From Streptomyces venezuelae (GTDB lineage Bacteria; Actinomycetota; Actinomycetes; Streptomycetales; Streptomycetaceae), in NCBI RefSeq assembly GCF_008642355.1, contig NZ_CP029193.1, positions 248,001 to 312,000 on the forward strand: a stretch of DNA of 64,000 nt. Reading direction: 5' to 3'. The notes below the pieces were generated by a model, which was not told the origin of the DNA, searched no databases, and worked only from the letters and a program-made list of their open reading frames with translations. The translations under genes and the position numbers were made by a program. Positions 16,166-23,979 of the stretch are shown here, piece after piece (the first letter of the stretch is position 1; every line of letters begins with the position of its first letter).

Positions 16166-17059
16166 ATGGCCCCTGAACTCCGCCACCTCCGCTACCTGCT
16201 CGCCGTCGCCGAGCACGGCAACTTCACGCGGGCGGCCGAGGAGCTGCACATCTCGCAGCCGACGCTGTCCCAGCAGATCCGCCAGCTGGAGCGCGCGGTC
16301 GGCGTCCCGCTCCTGGACCGCAGCGGCCGCGCGGTGCGCCTCACCGACGCCGGCGCCGCCTACCTCCCTCACGCGCAACGCGCCCTCCAGGACCTGGCGG
16401 CGGCCGAACGCGCCGTGCACGACGTCACGGACCTGTCCCGCGGGTCCCTGCGCCTGGCCGTGACGCCCACCTTCACCGCCTACCTCGTCGGTCCGCTCAC
16501 CGCCCTGCTCCACACCCGCCACCCCGGCATCTCCCTGTCCCTGCGGGAGCTTTCCCAGGAGCGCATGGAACCCGCTCTGCTCGCCGACGAACTCGACCTC
16601 GGCATCGCCTTCCAGGGCGCGCACCTGCCCGGCCTGACCGCGTCGGACCTGTTCACCGAGACCCTCAGCCTCGTGGTCGGCGACCTGCACCCGCACGCCG
16701 GGCGCACCGCTCCCCTGCCGCTCGACGAGCTCGCCGCCGTCCGGCTCGCCCTGCTCACCGGTGACTTCGCGACACGCGTGCACATCGACGCCCACCTCGC
16801 GCGGCACGCCGTACGGCCGGATGTCGCCGTCGAGGCCACCTCGATCAACGCCCTCACCGAGATCGTCCGGCACTCCCCGCTGGCCACGGTCCTGCCGGAC
16901 GCCCTCACCCGGGACCGCCCCGGCCTGCACACCGTCCCCCTCGACCCCGCCCTGCCCGCCCGCACGGTCACGCTGCTGCACCGCGAGAGCGGCTACCGGA
17001 CCGCCGCCGCGCGGGCCTTCACGGAGCTGGCCCATAAGTGGTCCATCGGAAAAAGCTGA
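16166..17059 (+). CDS. cynR: LysR-family regulator of the cyanate operon
   Basis: A 297-residue LysR activator. The winged helix-turn-helix at residues 1-60 (LRHLRYLLAVAEHGNFTRAAEELHISQPTLSQ region) is followed by the effector domain beginning SRGSLRLAVTPTFTAYLV. It diverges from cynTS, the classic cynR position, so it probably activates them with cyanate. The ATG at 16166 fits the family start; an in-frame ATG at 16133 adds 11 residues. Neither has a Shine-Dalgarno sequence, and a -10-like TATAGT lies exactly placed for a leaderless transcript starting at 16166. Confidence 0.88.
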   Translation: MAPELRHLRYLLAVAEHGNFTRAAEELHISQPTLSQQIRQLERAVGVPLLDRSGRAVRLTDAGAAYLPHAQRALQDLAAAERAVHDVTDLSRGSLRLAVTPTFTAYLVGPLTALLHTRHPGISLSLRELSQERMEPALLADELDLGIAFQGAHLPGLTASDLFTETLSLVVGDLHPHAGRTAPLPLDELAAVRLALLTGDFATRVHIDAHLARHAVRPDVAVEATSINALTEIVRHSPLATVLPDALTRDRPGLHTVPLDPALPARTVTLLHRESGYRTAAARAFTELAHKWSIGKS

Positions 17060-17181
17060 AGCGACCGCCAAAGGTTTGAGGACGCCATTACAGGACACCC
17101 GGGGTTCAGGAGCGGTTGATCATTGCGACTCCCTCCGATATTCATCATCTTGCGCGTCAGGTATCGATCAAGGAGTCCTGA

Positions 17182-17529
17182 ATGAACAACGACATGTGGA
17201 GCTACGTTCCGACTGCGGGGCACGGCCCGGACAGTGACCTGACGGGCTACAAGGTCGAGGCTGCGGACGGCCATATCGGCAAGGTCGACAAGCACTCCAA
17301 CGAGGTCGCCAACCAGTACATCGTCGTCGACACGGGTGTATGGATTTTCGGCAAGGAGGTTCTCCTGCCCGCCAGCACCGTGACGGCCATCGACAACGAG
17401 GAGCGGCGAATCCTGGTCTCCCTCACGAAGGAGCAGATCAAGAACGCTCCCGAGTTCGACAGGGAAAAGCACCTCGGCGACCCCGCCTACCGCGACCAGC
17501 TCGGCGGTTACTACGGCTCGGGTCACTGA
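17182..17529 (+). CDS. PRC-barrel domain protein
   Basis: A 115-residue soluble protein. The PRC-barrel (residues 18-75: LTGYKVEAADGHIGKVDKHS, QYIVVDTGVWIFGKEVLLPA) is a small beta-barrel also found in RimM and photosynthetic reaction centres. The C-terminal part (IKNAPEFDREKHLGDPAYRDQLGGYYG) is common to streptomycete homologues. AAGGAGTCC precedes the ATG. A tiny membrane protein gene follows after 40 bases. Function is unknown; such genes are often stress-induced, and the neighbours suggest the same here. Confidence 0.88.
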   Translation: MNNDMWSYVPTAGHGPDSDLTGYKVEAADGHIGKVDKHSNEVANQYIVVDTGVWIFGKEVLLPASTVTAIDNEERRILVSLTKEQIKNAPEFDREKHLGDPAYRDQLGGYYGSGH

Positions 17530-17569
17530 TCAGGCGTACACTTTAATCGTTCCGAGGGTTGGAGGATCC

Positions 17570-17725
17570 ATGATCGCACTCGGTCTCATTCTGCTCGTCA
17601 TCGGTCTGCTGACCGGTGTTTCCATCCTTTGGACCATTGGCGTCGCACTTCTTGTCATCGGTGCGGTCCTGTGGGTCCTCGGTGCTGTCGGACACTCGGT
17701 GGGCGGCCGCAAGCACTATTGGTAA
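17570..17725 (+). CDS. DUF6131-type two-helix membrane miniprotein
   Basis: A 51-residue protein. Two hydrophobic helices (LGLILLVIGLLTGVSILWTIG and VALLVIGAVLWVLGAVG) are followed by a GGRKHYW tail, a pattern I recognise from the DUF6131 family of short actinobacterial membrane proteins. GGAGG sits five bases before the ATG. It lies 40 bases after the PRC-barrel gene and ends in front of a strong terminator, so the two form a small operon. Function is unknown; envelope stress is a guess. Confidence 0.82.
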   Translation: MIALGLILLVIGLLTGVSILWTIGVALLVIGAVLWVLGAVGHSVGGRKHYW

Positions 17726-17732
17726 AAGGGAA

Positions 17733-17777
17733 ACATGGGAAGGGGGCCCGGGCTCAGCCCGGGCCCCCTTCCCATGT
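17733..17777. terminator. Strong bidirectional terminator
   Basis: A perfect 22-base inverted repeat (17733-17754 and 17756-17777) has essentially no loop and is followed by ATTTTTG. It lies between the DUF6131 gene and the convergent LPFR-motif gene and would serve both strands. Confidence 0.9.
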
Positions 17778-17809
17778 ATTTTTGATAAAGCGGTTTTTCG
17801 GCGGTGGCC

Positions 17810-17938
17810 TCAGTGGTGACCGTGCGCCGTGTCGGAAGCACCGCCGAAGAGTCGCGCGACCGCACGAAACGGCAGAGTGACCACCGTGGCGATGGCTCCG
17901 CCAATGGCTCGGAGAACGTCTGCAATGGCCTTCAGCAT
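17810..17938 (-). CDS. LPFR-motif small protein
   Basis: A 42-residue protein: an amphipathic helix MLKAIADVLRAIGGAIATVV, then TLPFRAVARLFGGAS and a His-rich tail (HGHH). The LPFR sequence defines a family of streptomycete miniproteins. The ribosome site GGAGG eight bases before the ATG is excellent. It is convergent with the DUF6131 gene across a shared terminator. The amphipathic helix with basic residues suggests membrane association; the role is unknown. Confidence 0.8.
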   Translation of the reverse strand: MLKAIADVLRAIGGAIATVVTLPFRAVARLFGGASDTAHGHH

Positions 17939-17980
17939 GGTCGGGCCTCCAAAGAGAGCACTGGCTCAATAGCTGTTTCC

Positions 17981-18043
17981 GGCTGTGCGGGTTTCCGTAC
18001 AGCCCTTGCTCCCCTCGGTTGCCCCACGGAGTCCGGGAAAAAC
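17981..18043 (-). promoter_or_regulatory. Leader hairpin and possible sigma-B-like promoter of the LPFR gene
   Basis: On the minus strand GTTT (18043-18040), a 15-base spacer and GGGCAA (18024-18019) resemble the streptomycete stress-sigma pattern GNNT-N14-16-GGGTAY, with one important mismatch. Downstream, the arms 17981-17990 and 17995-18004 pair at nine of ten positions with a GTTT loop, making a hairpin in the leader. Both are suggestive only. Confidence 0.3.
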
Positions 18044-18081
18044 AGTCCTGCTCCGCCGCGAGCCGACATAGGGTGCCGCCC

Positions 18082-18462
18082 ATGGCATGCCGAATCACTG
18101 AACTGGTCATCGACGCGGCCGACCCCGAAAGCCTCGCCGCGTTCTGGCGCGAGGTCCTCGGCTACATCGAGCTGGGGAGGGATGACGACGGCAGCATCGA
18201 GATCGGGCCCGAGAGCGGCGTCGGCGGTCCCCAGCCGACTCTCGTCATCGGCCCCACGCAGGACCCCCGCAAGGGCAAGCTCAGGCTGCACATCGATGTC
18301 AACGCCACCGACCGCGACCAGGACGCCGAACTGGAGCGGCTGCTCGGCCTCGGCGCCACCCGCGCCGACGTCGGCCAGTCCGGCGCGGAGAGCTGGCACG
18401 TGCTCGCCGACCCCGAGGGCAACGAGTTCTGCCTCCTGCACAGCCGGGTGCGACCCGTGTGA
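18082..18462 (+). CDS. VOC-family (glyoxalase/bleomycin-resistance fold) protein
   Basis: A 126-residue single-copy VOC domain. Paired beta-alpha-beta-beta-beta modules start ITELVIDAADPESLAAFWREVLGY and end HVLADPEGNEFCLLHS, the usual C-terminal metal-site strand with Glu. The ATG at 18082 fits the family start; the frame is open upstream but without family similarity. Substrate is unknown; typical streptomycete members bind small molecules or act as lyases or dioxygenases. Confidence 0.85.
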   Translation: MACRITELVIDAADPESLAAFWREVLGYIELGRDDDGSIEIGPESGVGGPQPTLVIGPTQDPRKGKLRLHIDVNATDRDQDAELERLLGLGATRADVGQSGAESWHVLADPEGNEFCLLHSRVRPV

Positions 18463-18560
18463 CGCGCCGCTCCCCCTCTCTGCTCCCTCTGCGGCGGCCG
18501 ATTTACTCCCTCTGCGGCCGACCGGAGGCGGATACCGCGGGCGGTCGCCAGGATGACTCC

Positions 18561-18890
18561 ATGGTCAACAGCAGAGCACGCACCGACAGCACGGCACGTA
18601 CCACCGACTCCGCCCCGCGTGGTGACGGCCTCGACGCCGTCACCACGCGCTGGGCCGCGCGCGACACCGCCTCGGCACACGGCCGTCTGCGCGACGCGCT
18701 GCTCTCCTGGCGGGCCTCGCTCCCCCCGTCCTTCTCCGCCCCGCCCCCGGGACAGCCCGGCGAGCACGTGCGGCTCGTCGTCGCGCCCGCCGCCCCGGGC
18801 ACACCCGAGGACGCACTGCTCCTCCACCTCAACCCCGACGAGGTGGAGCGACTCATCGAACGGCTCGGGCGGGGTACACGGCGTCCGTAG
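18561..18890 (+). CDS. Hypothetical protein, possible cytosolic helper of the hemerythrin gene
   Basis: A 109-residue protein with a Ser/Thr/Arg-rich start (residues 1-25), a helical centre (TRWAARDTASAHGRLRDALLSWRASL) and an acidic C-terminal helix (LHLNPDEVERLIERLGRG). No signal peptide or membrane segment. AGGA lies eight bases before the ATG. The hemerythrin gene follows after 35 bases on the same strand, so they may be co-transcribed. I do not recognise a family. Confidence 0.55.
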   Translation: MVNSRARTDSTARTTDSAPRGDGLDAVTTRWAARDTASAHGRLRDALLSWRASLPPSFSAPPPGQPGEHVRLVVAPAAPGTPEDALLLHLNPDEVERLIERLGRGTRRP

Positions 18891-18925
18891 CACCCCGGCC
18901 CCATCTCGCAGAAAGGCAGACCCCG

Positions 18926-19417
18926 ATGGCCGCAACGAAGGACGTCGTCGACCTGATCCTCCAGGACCACCGGACGATGGAGGACCTCTTCCGCAAGATG
19001 CGCAGCGTCGAGGCCGACCGGGCGGCGGCGCTGAGCGAGTTCGCCGACCTGCTCATCGCCCACGCCCTGGCCGAGGAGGCGGAGGTCTACCCGGCGCTCC
19101 GCAGGTTCAAGAACATCGACGACGAAGAGGTCGAGCACGGCGAGGAGGAGCACGAGGAGGGCAACAAGGCGCTGCTCGCCCTGCTCGAGGTCGAGGACGT
19201 CGGCTCGGACGAGTGGGACGAGAAGCTGGAGGAACTCGTCGAGGCCGTCAACCACCACGCGGACGAGGAGGAGCGCACCATCCTCAACGGCGCCCGCGAG
19301 AACGTCCCCATGGAGCGGCGCGAGGAGCTCGGCGCCGCCTTCCTCGCGGAGCGCGAGAAGCAGCTGGCGGCGGACTGCGGCAACGCCGACAACCTCCGGC
19401 GCATCCTCAAGGACTGA
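18926..19417 (+). CDS. Hemerythrin HHE domain protein
   Basis: A 163-residue four-helix bundle with the di-iron ligand pattern: LQDHRTMEDLF, LLIAHALAEEAEVYP, EHGEEEHEEG and NHHADEEERTIL supply the His and Glu ligands in order. Such proteins bind oxygen or nitric oxide or sense redox stress. It starts 35 bases after the preceding small gene and is followed at once by a strong hairpin. Highly acidic overall. The exact role in this organism is open. Confidence 0.9.
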   Translation: MAATKDVVDLILQDHRTMEDLFRKMRSVEADRAAALSEFADLLIAHALAEEAEVYPALRRFKNIDDEEVEHGEEEHEEGNKALLALLEVEDVGSDEWDEKLEELVEAVNHHADEEERTILNGARENVPMERREELGAAFLAEREKQLAADCGNADNLRRILKD

Positions 19418-19443
19418 GCGCCTGTGTCATAACCGTCGTCACC

Positions 19444-19507
19444 CGGCCCGGTGCCCAGGGGGGCGGACAGCGAAAGCCCGCTGTCCGCCCCCCTGGGCAC
19501 CGGGCCG
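19444..19507. terminator. Long perfect hairpin terminator
   Basis: A perfect 29-base inverted repeat (19444-19472 and 19479-19507) with a six-base loop lies 27 bases after the hemerythrin stop. Its strength and position make it a terminator for the hemerythrin transcript. Confidence 0.92.
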
Positions 19508-19640
19508 TTCGTGTGGTTGTCACCGAAGTGCCAAGACTCCGGGCGGGGATGCGCACGCGCACGCGTAGTGGGTTGCAAGATCGTGAACTACGGTGCACGA
19601 GCTCCACCCCCCACGCACTCTCCCCCGGAGGAGAACCCTC

Positions 19641-20528
19641 ATGCGTATGCCCAGACCGCGGCGCACAGTGGCGGCCCTCGCCGCCGTCACGGGAATCGCC
19701 GCCCTCGGCCTCGGCGCGGGGCCGGCCGCCGCCGCTCCCGACACCCGTGACCCGCTGCGCTACGTCGCCCTCGGCGACAGCTACAGCGCCGGGTCGGGCG
19801 TACTGCCCCTCGATCCCGGGGCCCCCCTCCTGTGCGCCCGCACCTCCCTGAACTACCCGCATCTCCTCGCCGCCTCCCTCGGCGCCCGCCTCACCGACGT
19901 GACCTGCGGCGGTGCCCAGACGAAGCACTTCACCTCGTCCCAGTACCCCGGCGTCGCCCCGCAGTTCGACGCCCTGAAGAGCGACACGGAGCTGGTGACG
20001 CTCACCATCGGCGGCAACGACAACAGCACCTTCATCAACGCGATCCTCGCCTGCGGCAGCGCGGGCATCCTGTCGGGCGGCAAGGGCAGCCCCTGCAAGG
20101 ACGCCAACGGCGACAAGTTCAAGGACCAGATCGACGCGACGACGTACCCCGCGATCAAGAACTCCCTGAACCAGATCAAGGCGAAGTCGCCGAAGGCGAG
20201 GGTCGCGATCCTCGGCTACCCGTGGATCACCCCCGCGAAGGCCGTGCCCGGCTGCTTCGCCAAGATGCCCATCGCCGAAGGCGACGTGCCGTACCTGCGT
20301 GACCTTCAGGCGCACTTGAACGGCGCCGCGCAGCGGGCCGCCGGAGAGACCGGGACGACGTTCGTCGACATGGCCGCCGCGTCCGACGCGCACGACGCGT
20401 GCCGCCCGGCGGGACAGCGCTGGATCGAGCCGGTCCTCTTCGGCACGAACTTCGTGCCCGTGCACCCCAACGCCCTGGGCGAAGCCGGGATGGCCGAGCG
20501 GACCGCGGCGGCCCTGAAACTGTCCTGA
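19641..20528 (+). CDS. Secreted SGNH/GDSL-family hydrolase
   Basis: A 295-residue secreted esterase or lipase. A signal peptide runs to AAAAP (about residue 33). Block I is GDSYSAGSG (nucleophile Ser47), the oxyanion Gly is in CGGAQT, block III is GGND, and the catalytic Asp/His lies in VHPNALGEAGM (His275). The cysteine pairs resemble those of secreted Streptomyces lipases of this fold. GGAGGAG precedes the ATG; the in-frame opening upstream of 19641 lacks a signal peptide. Its last seven codons and stop are duplicated immediately downstream. Confidence 0.92.
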   Translation: MRMPRPRRTVAALAAVTGIAALGLGAGPAAAAPDTRDPLRYVALGDSYSAGSGVLPLDPGAPLLCARTSLNYPHLLAASLGARLTDVTCGGAQTKHFTSSQYPGVAPQFDALKSDTELVTLTIGGNDNSTFINAILACGSAGILSGGKGSPCKDANGDKFKDQIDATTYPAIKNSLNQIKAKSPKARVAILGYPWITPAKAVPGCFAKMPIAEGDVPYLRDLQAHLNGAAQRAAGETGTTFVDMAAASDAHDACRPAGQRWIEPVLFGTNFVPVHPNALGEAGMAERTAAALKLS

Positions 20529-20555
20529 CCGACCGCCCTGAAACTGTCCTGACCG
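20511..20555 (+). repeat. 24-base tandem duplication over the SGNH hydrolase stop codon
   Basis: The 21-base block starting GCCCTGAAACTG and ending CCTGACCG occurs at 20511-20531 and 20535-20555, period 24. The first copy holds the last codons and TGA of the hydrolase; the second is an untranslated copy ending 22 bases before the next gene. This looks like a recent slippage or unequal-exchange duplication. Confidence 0.85.
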
Positions 20556-20577
20556 CGAGGGCTGCGATCATGGTCGC

Positions 20578-21435
20578 GTGAACGGGACCAAGTGGCGTAC
20601 CAGCAAGAACCGCACCCTACGGGCCGGGACGGGCGGCGCACTGCTGCTCGCGCTCCTGGTCGGGTGCTCGACCGCCGGGTCCGGCCCGTCCGCCGGATCC
20701 GGCGAGGACGACATGCGGCAGCCGCCGGTGAACGCGACCTTCGACTATCAGCTGGGCGGCCCGTACAAGCCCCCGGCGAAGGTCCGTGCCGTCTCGCGCG
20801 ACCGCACCGCCGACCCCGCCCCGGACCTCTACAACATCTGCTACGTCAACGCCTTCCAGGCCCAGCCCGGCAAGGAGGCGGCGCGCTGGTGGCAGCGCGA
20901 GCACAGCGATCTCGTCCTCCGCGACAAGAAGGGGCGGACGGTCGTCGACGAGGACTGGCAGGAGCCGCTCCTCGACATCTCCACGCGCAAGAAGCGCGAG
21001 GCGCTCGCCGAGATCGTCGGGGAGTGGATCGACGGCTGCGCGGACGCGGGCTTCGACGCGGTGGAGCCGGACAACCTCGACTCCTACGAACGGTCCGACG
21101 GCCTGCTCACCACCGACGACGCGGCCGCCTTCGCCCGTCTTCTCGCCCGGCGCGCGCACAGCCAGGGCCTGGCCATCGCGCAGAAGAACACCACCGACCT
21201 GCTGGACCGGCGCGAGCGGATCGGCTTCGACTTCGCGGTGACCGAGGAGTGCGCCCACTACAAGGAGTGCCCCGACTTCACGTCCGCGTACGACGGGAAG
21301 GTCTTCGACATCGAGTACGTGACGAAGGACTTCGACGCGGCGTGCCGCGCCTGGGGCAAGAAGCTCTCCGTCACCCTGCGCGACCGCGACGTGCGGCCGG
21401 CTGGCGAGGACGGGCACGTGTACCGGCACTGCTGA
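20578..21435 (+). CDS. GH114-like endo-alpha-1,4-polygalactosaminidase, lipoprotein
   Basis: A 285-residue secreted TIM-barrel glycosidase. The lipobox LLVGC places the lipidated Cys at residue 30, followed by a Ser/Gly-rich linker. The GH114 fold is seen in TFDYQLGGPYKPP, 'ICYVNAFQAQPG', 'DAVEPDNLDSYE' (acidic catalytic residues) and 'IAQKNTTDLL'. It would cut galactosamine-rich polysaccharide such as fungal galactosaminogalactan. It starts at GTG 49 bases after the SGNH gene on the same strand. Anchored on the outer face of the membrane. Confidence 0.85.
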   Translation: MNGTKWRTSKNRTLRAGTGGALLLALLVGCSTAGSGPSAGSGEDDMRQPPVNATFDYQLGGPYKPPAKVRAVSRDRTADPAPDLYNICYVNAFQAQPGKEAARWWQREHSDLVLRDKKGRTVVDEDWQEPLLDISTRKKREALAEIVGEWIDGCADAGFDAVEPDNLDSYERSDGLLTTDDAAAFARLLARRAHSQGLAIAQKNTTDLLDRRERIGFDFAVTEECAHYKECPDFTSAYDGKVFDIEYVTKDFDAACRAWGKKLSVTLRDRDVRPAGEDGHVYRHC

Positions 21436-21559
21436 GGAACGGGCACGGCCGAGCGCTCCCGGGGCGCTGGCTTCCGGTCACGGCACAGCACCTATCGTGC
21501 GGGTGCGGGGAGCTCGCGACGCGCGGAGCTCCCCGTCGACCTCGACCGGAAGGAAAGCC

Positions 21560-22309
21560 GTGCCCACCCAGACACTGCAGATACCCACCGCGGACGGCGT
21601 GGCCGACGCCTTCGCCGCCTTTCCCGACCACGGCGAGCGGCACCCCGGTGTGCTCCTGTACCCGGACGCCTTCGGCCTGCGCCCCGAGCTGACGGACAAG
21701 GCCGTCGAGCTCGCCGGGCACGGATACTGCGTACTCGTCCCCAACCTCTACTACCGGCAGGGCCCGGCGCCGGTGTTCGACCTCCCGGGCCACATCGGTG
21801 AGGCGGAACGTCCCGGCGTCTTCGCCCAGGCGATGCCCCTGATCCAGGCGCACACCACCGAGCGGATCCTGCGGGACGCCGACGCCTACCTCTCCTTCCT
21901 CGCGGCCCGGCCCGAGGTCGGCGCGGGACCGGTCGCCGCGATCGGCTACTGCCTGGGCGCCTCGCTGGCGATGCGCACCGCCATCGCCCACCCGGATCGG
22001 GTCGCCGCCGTCGCGGGTTTCCACCCCGGCTTCGTGGTCACCGACGCGCCGGACAGCCCGCACCGCCTCGTCCACGGCCTCACCGCCGAGGTCCACCTGG
22101 GCCTCGCGGAGGGAGACCTGACACCCGAGGCGGTCGACGAGCTCGGCAAGGCCTTCGACGCGGCGGGTGTCACCCACGCCATCGAGACCTACCCGGGCAC
22201 GGCCCACGGCTTCACCATGTCCGACACGGACGCCTTCGACGCCGAGGGGCTCCGGCGGCACTGGGATCGGCTGCTGTCGCTGCTCGACCGCACTCTCAAG
22301 AGCGGCTGA
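21560..22309 (+). CDS. Dienelactone hydrolase family protein
   Basis: A 249-residue alpha/beta hydrolase with the family triad: Cys131 in GYCLGAS, an acidic residue near 184 (LAEGDLTPE) and His216 in GTAHGFTM. Dienelactone hydrolases open carboxymethylenebutenolides in chlorocatechol breakdown, but many homologues have other ester or thioester substrates. AAGGAAAG precedes the GTG start. It is cytoplasmic and convergent with the cobalt operon, with only 18 bases between stop codons. No aromatic-degradation genes are nearby. Confidence 0.88.
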   Translation: MPTQTLQIPTADGVADAFAAFPDHGERHPGVLLYPDAFGLRPELTDKAVELAGHGYCVLVPNLYYRQGPAPVFDLPGHIGEAERPGVFAQAMPLIQAHTTERILRDADAYLSFLAARPEVGAGPVAAIGYCLGASLAMRTAIAHPDRVAAVAGFHPGFVVTDAPDSPHRLVHGLTAEVHLGLAEGDLTPEAVDELGKAFDAAGVTHAIETYPGTAHGFTMSDTDAFDAEGLRRHWDRLLSLLDRTLKSG

Positions 22310-22327
22310 GCCCCGCCTCCGGGGTGG

Positions 22328-23227
22328 TCAGACGTCGTCCGCCCCGCTCGCCGGGCGCGCCACCAGCGCCGCCAACTCCTCGGCCGTGCGCGGCCCTTCT
22401 GTCGTGCCGGTCGGCAGGCCGTGGGCGCGCAGGAGTTCGCCGACCGCGATGCCCCAGGGCAGGTGCAGGCCCGCCTGGTCGAGGAGGTCCCGCCGGGCCA
22501 GGATCTCCGCGGCCGGTCCCGTCCGTACGCCGGAGGGGGTGAGCAGCGCCGCGTCGTCCGCCCAGCGCAGGGCCAGGTCCACGTCGTGGGTCGCCATGAC
22601 CACGGTCGTGCCCGCGTCCCGGAGTCCTTGCAGGGTGTCGAGGAGGCGCTCCTGCCCGTCGGGGTCGAGTCCCGCGGTCGGCTCGTCGAGGACGAGGACG
22701 CGGGGGCGCATCGCGACGGCGCCCGCGATCGCGGTCCGCTTGCGCTGGCCGTAGGAGAGCAGGTGGGTGGGCCGGTCGGCGAGCGGGGTGATGTCGAGGG
22801 CGGCGAGAGCCTCGGCGACCCGGGCCCTGACCTCGGGGTCGGGCAGGCCGAGGTTGAGCGGCCCGAACGACACGTCCTGCTCGACCGACGCGGCGAACAG
22901 CTGGTCGTCCGGGTCCTGGACGACCAGCTGCACGGTGGTGCGGAGCCGGGTCAGGCCCTTGCGGTCGTACGTGACCGGGGTGCCGTCCAGGGTGAGGCTC
23001 CCCTCGGCGGGGCGCAGTCCGCCGCTGAGGAGGCGCATGAGGGTGGTCTTGCCGCTGCCGTTGCGCCCGAGCAGTGCGAGCGCGCGGCCGTCGACGACGT
23101 CGAAGTCCAGGCCGCTGAGGACGGTGGGCCCGTCCTCGTACGCGTACGCCGCCGCGCGCAGGGCGACGACGGAGACGTGCGGCCGTGCGGGAGCGTCCGG
23201 CTCGCGCAGAGCCCTCGGCTCGCTCAT
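22328..23227 (-). CDS. cbiO: Cobalt ECF transporter ATP-binding protein
   Basis: A 299-residue ABC ATPase that powers the cobalt importer. Walker A GRNGSGKT (54-61), Q-loop VVQDPDDQLF, signature LSYGQRKR (a common ECF variant of LSGGQ), Walker B VLVLDEPTAGLD and the H-loop ATHDVDLAL are all present. About 50 extra residues follow the core. The ATG overlaps the cbiQ stop by four bases. Last gene of the riboswitch-controlled operon. Confidence 0.95.
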   Translation of the reverse strand: MSEPRALREPDAPARPHVSVVALRAAAYAYEDGPTVLSGLDFDVVDGRALALLGRNGSGKTTLMRLLSGGLRPAEGSLTLDGTPVTYDRKGLTRLRTTVQLVVQDPDDQLFAASVEQDVSFGPLNLGLPDPEVRARVAEALAALDITPLADRPTHLLSYGQRKRTAIAGAVAMRPRVLVLDEPTAGLDPDGQERLLDTLQGLRDAGTTVVMATHDVDLALRWADDAALLTPSGVRTGPAAEILARRDLLDQAGLHLPWGIAVGELLRAHGLPTGTTEGPRTAEELAALVARPASGADDV

Positions 23228-23973
23228 GGGAGGAACCTTTCCAGTACGAGGGTGAGGGCCGCCAGGCCCGCGAGGAGTGCCACGCCCGCCGCGACGAAGG
23301 ACCGCGACATGCGGGCCTCGGGCACGAGGACGCGCAGGGTGCCGTCGTAGCCGCGCCCGGCGAGGCCCACCTGCAGGCGGCCCGCCCGGTCGAAGGCGCG
23401 CACGAACGCCGTGGCGCCGAGACCGGCGAGCGAACGCCAGGCGGCGGCGCGGGTGGTGTGGCCGAGGCGGGCGGCCTGCGCCTGCCGGATGCGGCTCATG
23501 GAGTCCAGGAGCAGGAAGCTCATCCGGTACGTGACCAGGGCCACGTCCACCACGGGTGCGGGCACACCCGCCTTGACCAGGCGGGGCAGCAGGTCGGACA
23601 TCGGCGTGGTGAAGGCGAAGAGGAGCACGCCGAGCGAGGCCGCGGAGGTCCTCAGGAGCAGCCCGCCCGCACGCGCCGGGCCGCCCTCCGCGAACGTCAC
23701 GAATCCTCCGGGGCCGCCCACCTGGACGAGCAGGGTGAGTGCGCCGGTGACGCAGAAGCCGAGCGGCACACGGTAGGCGCGCCACAGTTTGCGGGCGGGC
23801 ACGCCCGCGGGGCCGAGCAACAGGACGAGTGCGGCGGCCAGGACCAGGACGGCGCCCGGCCAGGGCGGCAGGGAGATGGCGAGAATGGTGAGGCCGAGCC
23901 CGAGCACGGCCTTGTCCACGGGGTGGCGGCGGCGCCAGCGACTGCTGTGCGCCGCCGCGTCGATGGGCAGCAC
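23224..23973 (-). CDS. cbiQ: Cobalt ECF transporter T component
   Basis: A 249-residue transmembrane coupling protein with five or so helices and the cytoplasmic coupling motifs near LARLGHTTRAAAWRSLAGLGATAFVRAFDRA and the AGRGYDG region, which transmit ATPase movement to CbiM. It starts six bases after cbiN and overlaps cbiO by four bases. Confidence 0.93.
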   Translation of the reverse strand: MLPIDAAAHSSRWRRRHPVDKAVLGLGLTILAISLPPWPGAVLVLAAALVLLLGPAGVPARKLWRAYRVPLGFCVTGALTLLVQVGGPGGFVTFAEGGPARAGGLLLRTSAASLGVLLFAFTTPMSDLLPRLVKAGVPAPVVDVALVTYRMSFLLLDSMSRIRQAQAARLGHTTRAAAWRSLAGLGATAFVRAFDRAGRLQVGLAGRGYDGTLRVLVPEARMSRSFVAAGVALLAGLAALTLVLERFLP

Positions 23974-23979
23974 GCCGGA

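Noticed and set aside
17060..17181. Stress-type (sigma-B-like) promoter before the PRC-barrel gene
   Set aside because: A GTTT element exists, but no GGGTA-like partner lies at the right distance.
22285..22330. Short GCCCCG/CGGGG hairpin between the dienelactone hydrolase and cbiO genes
   Set aside because: Only five paired bases; too weak to call a terminator with confidence.
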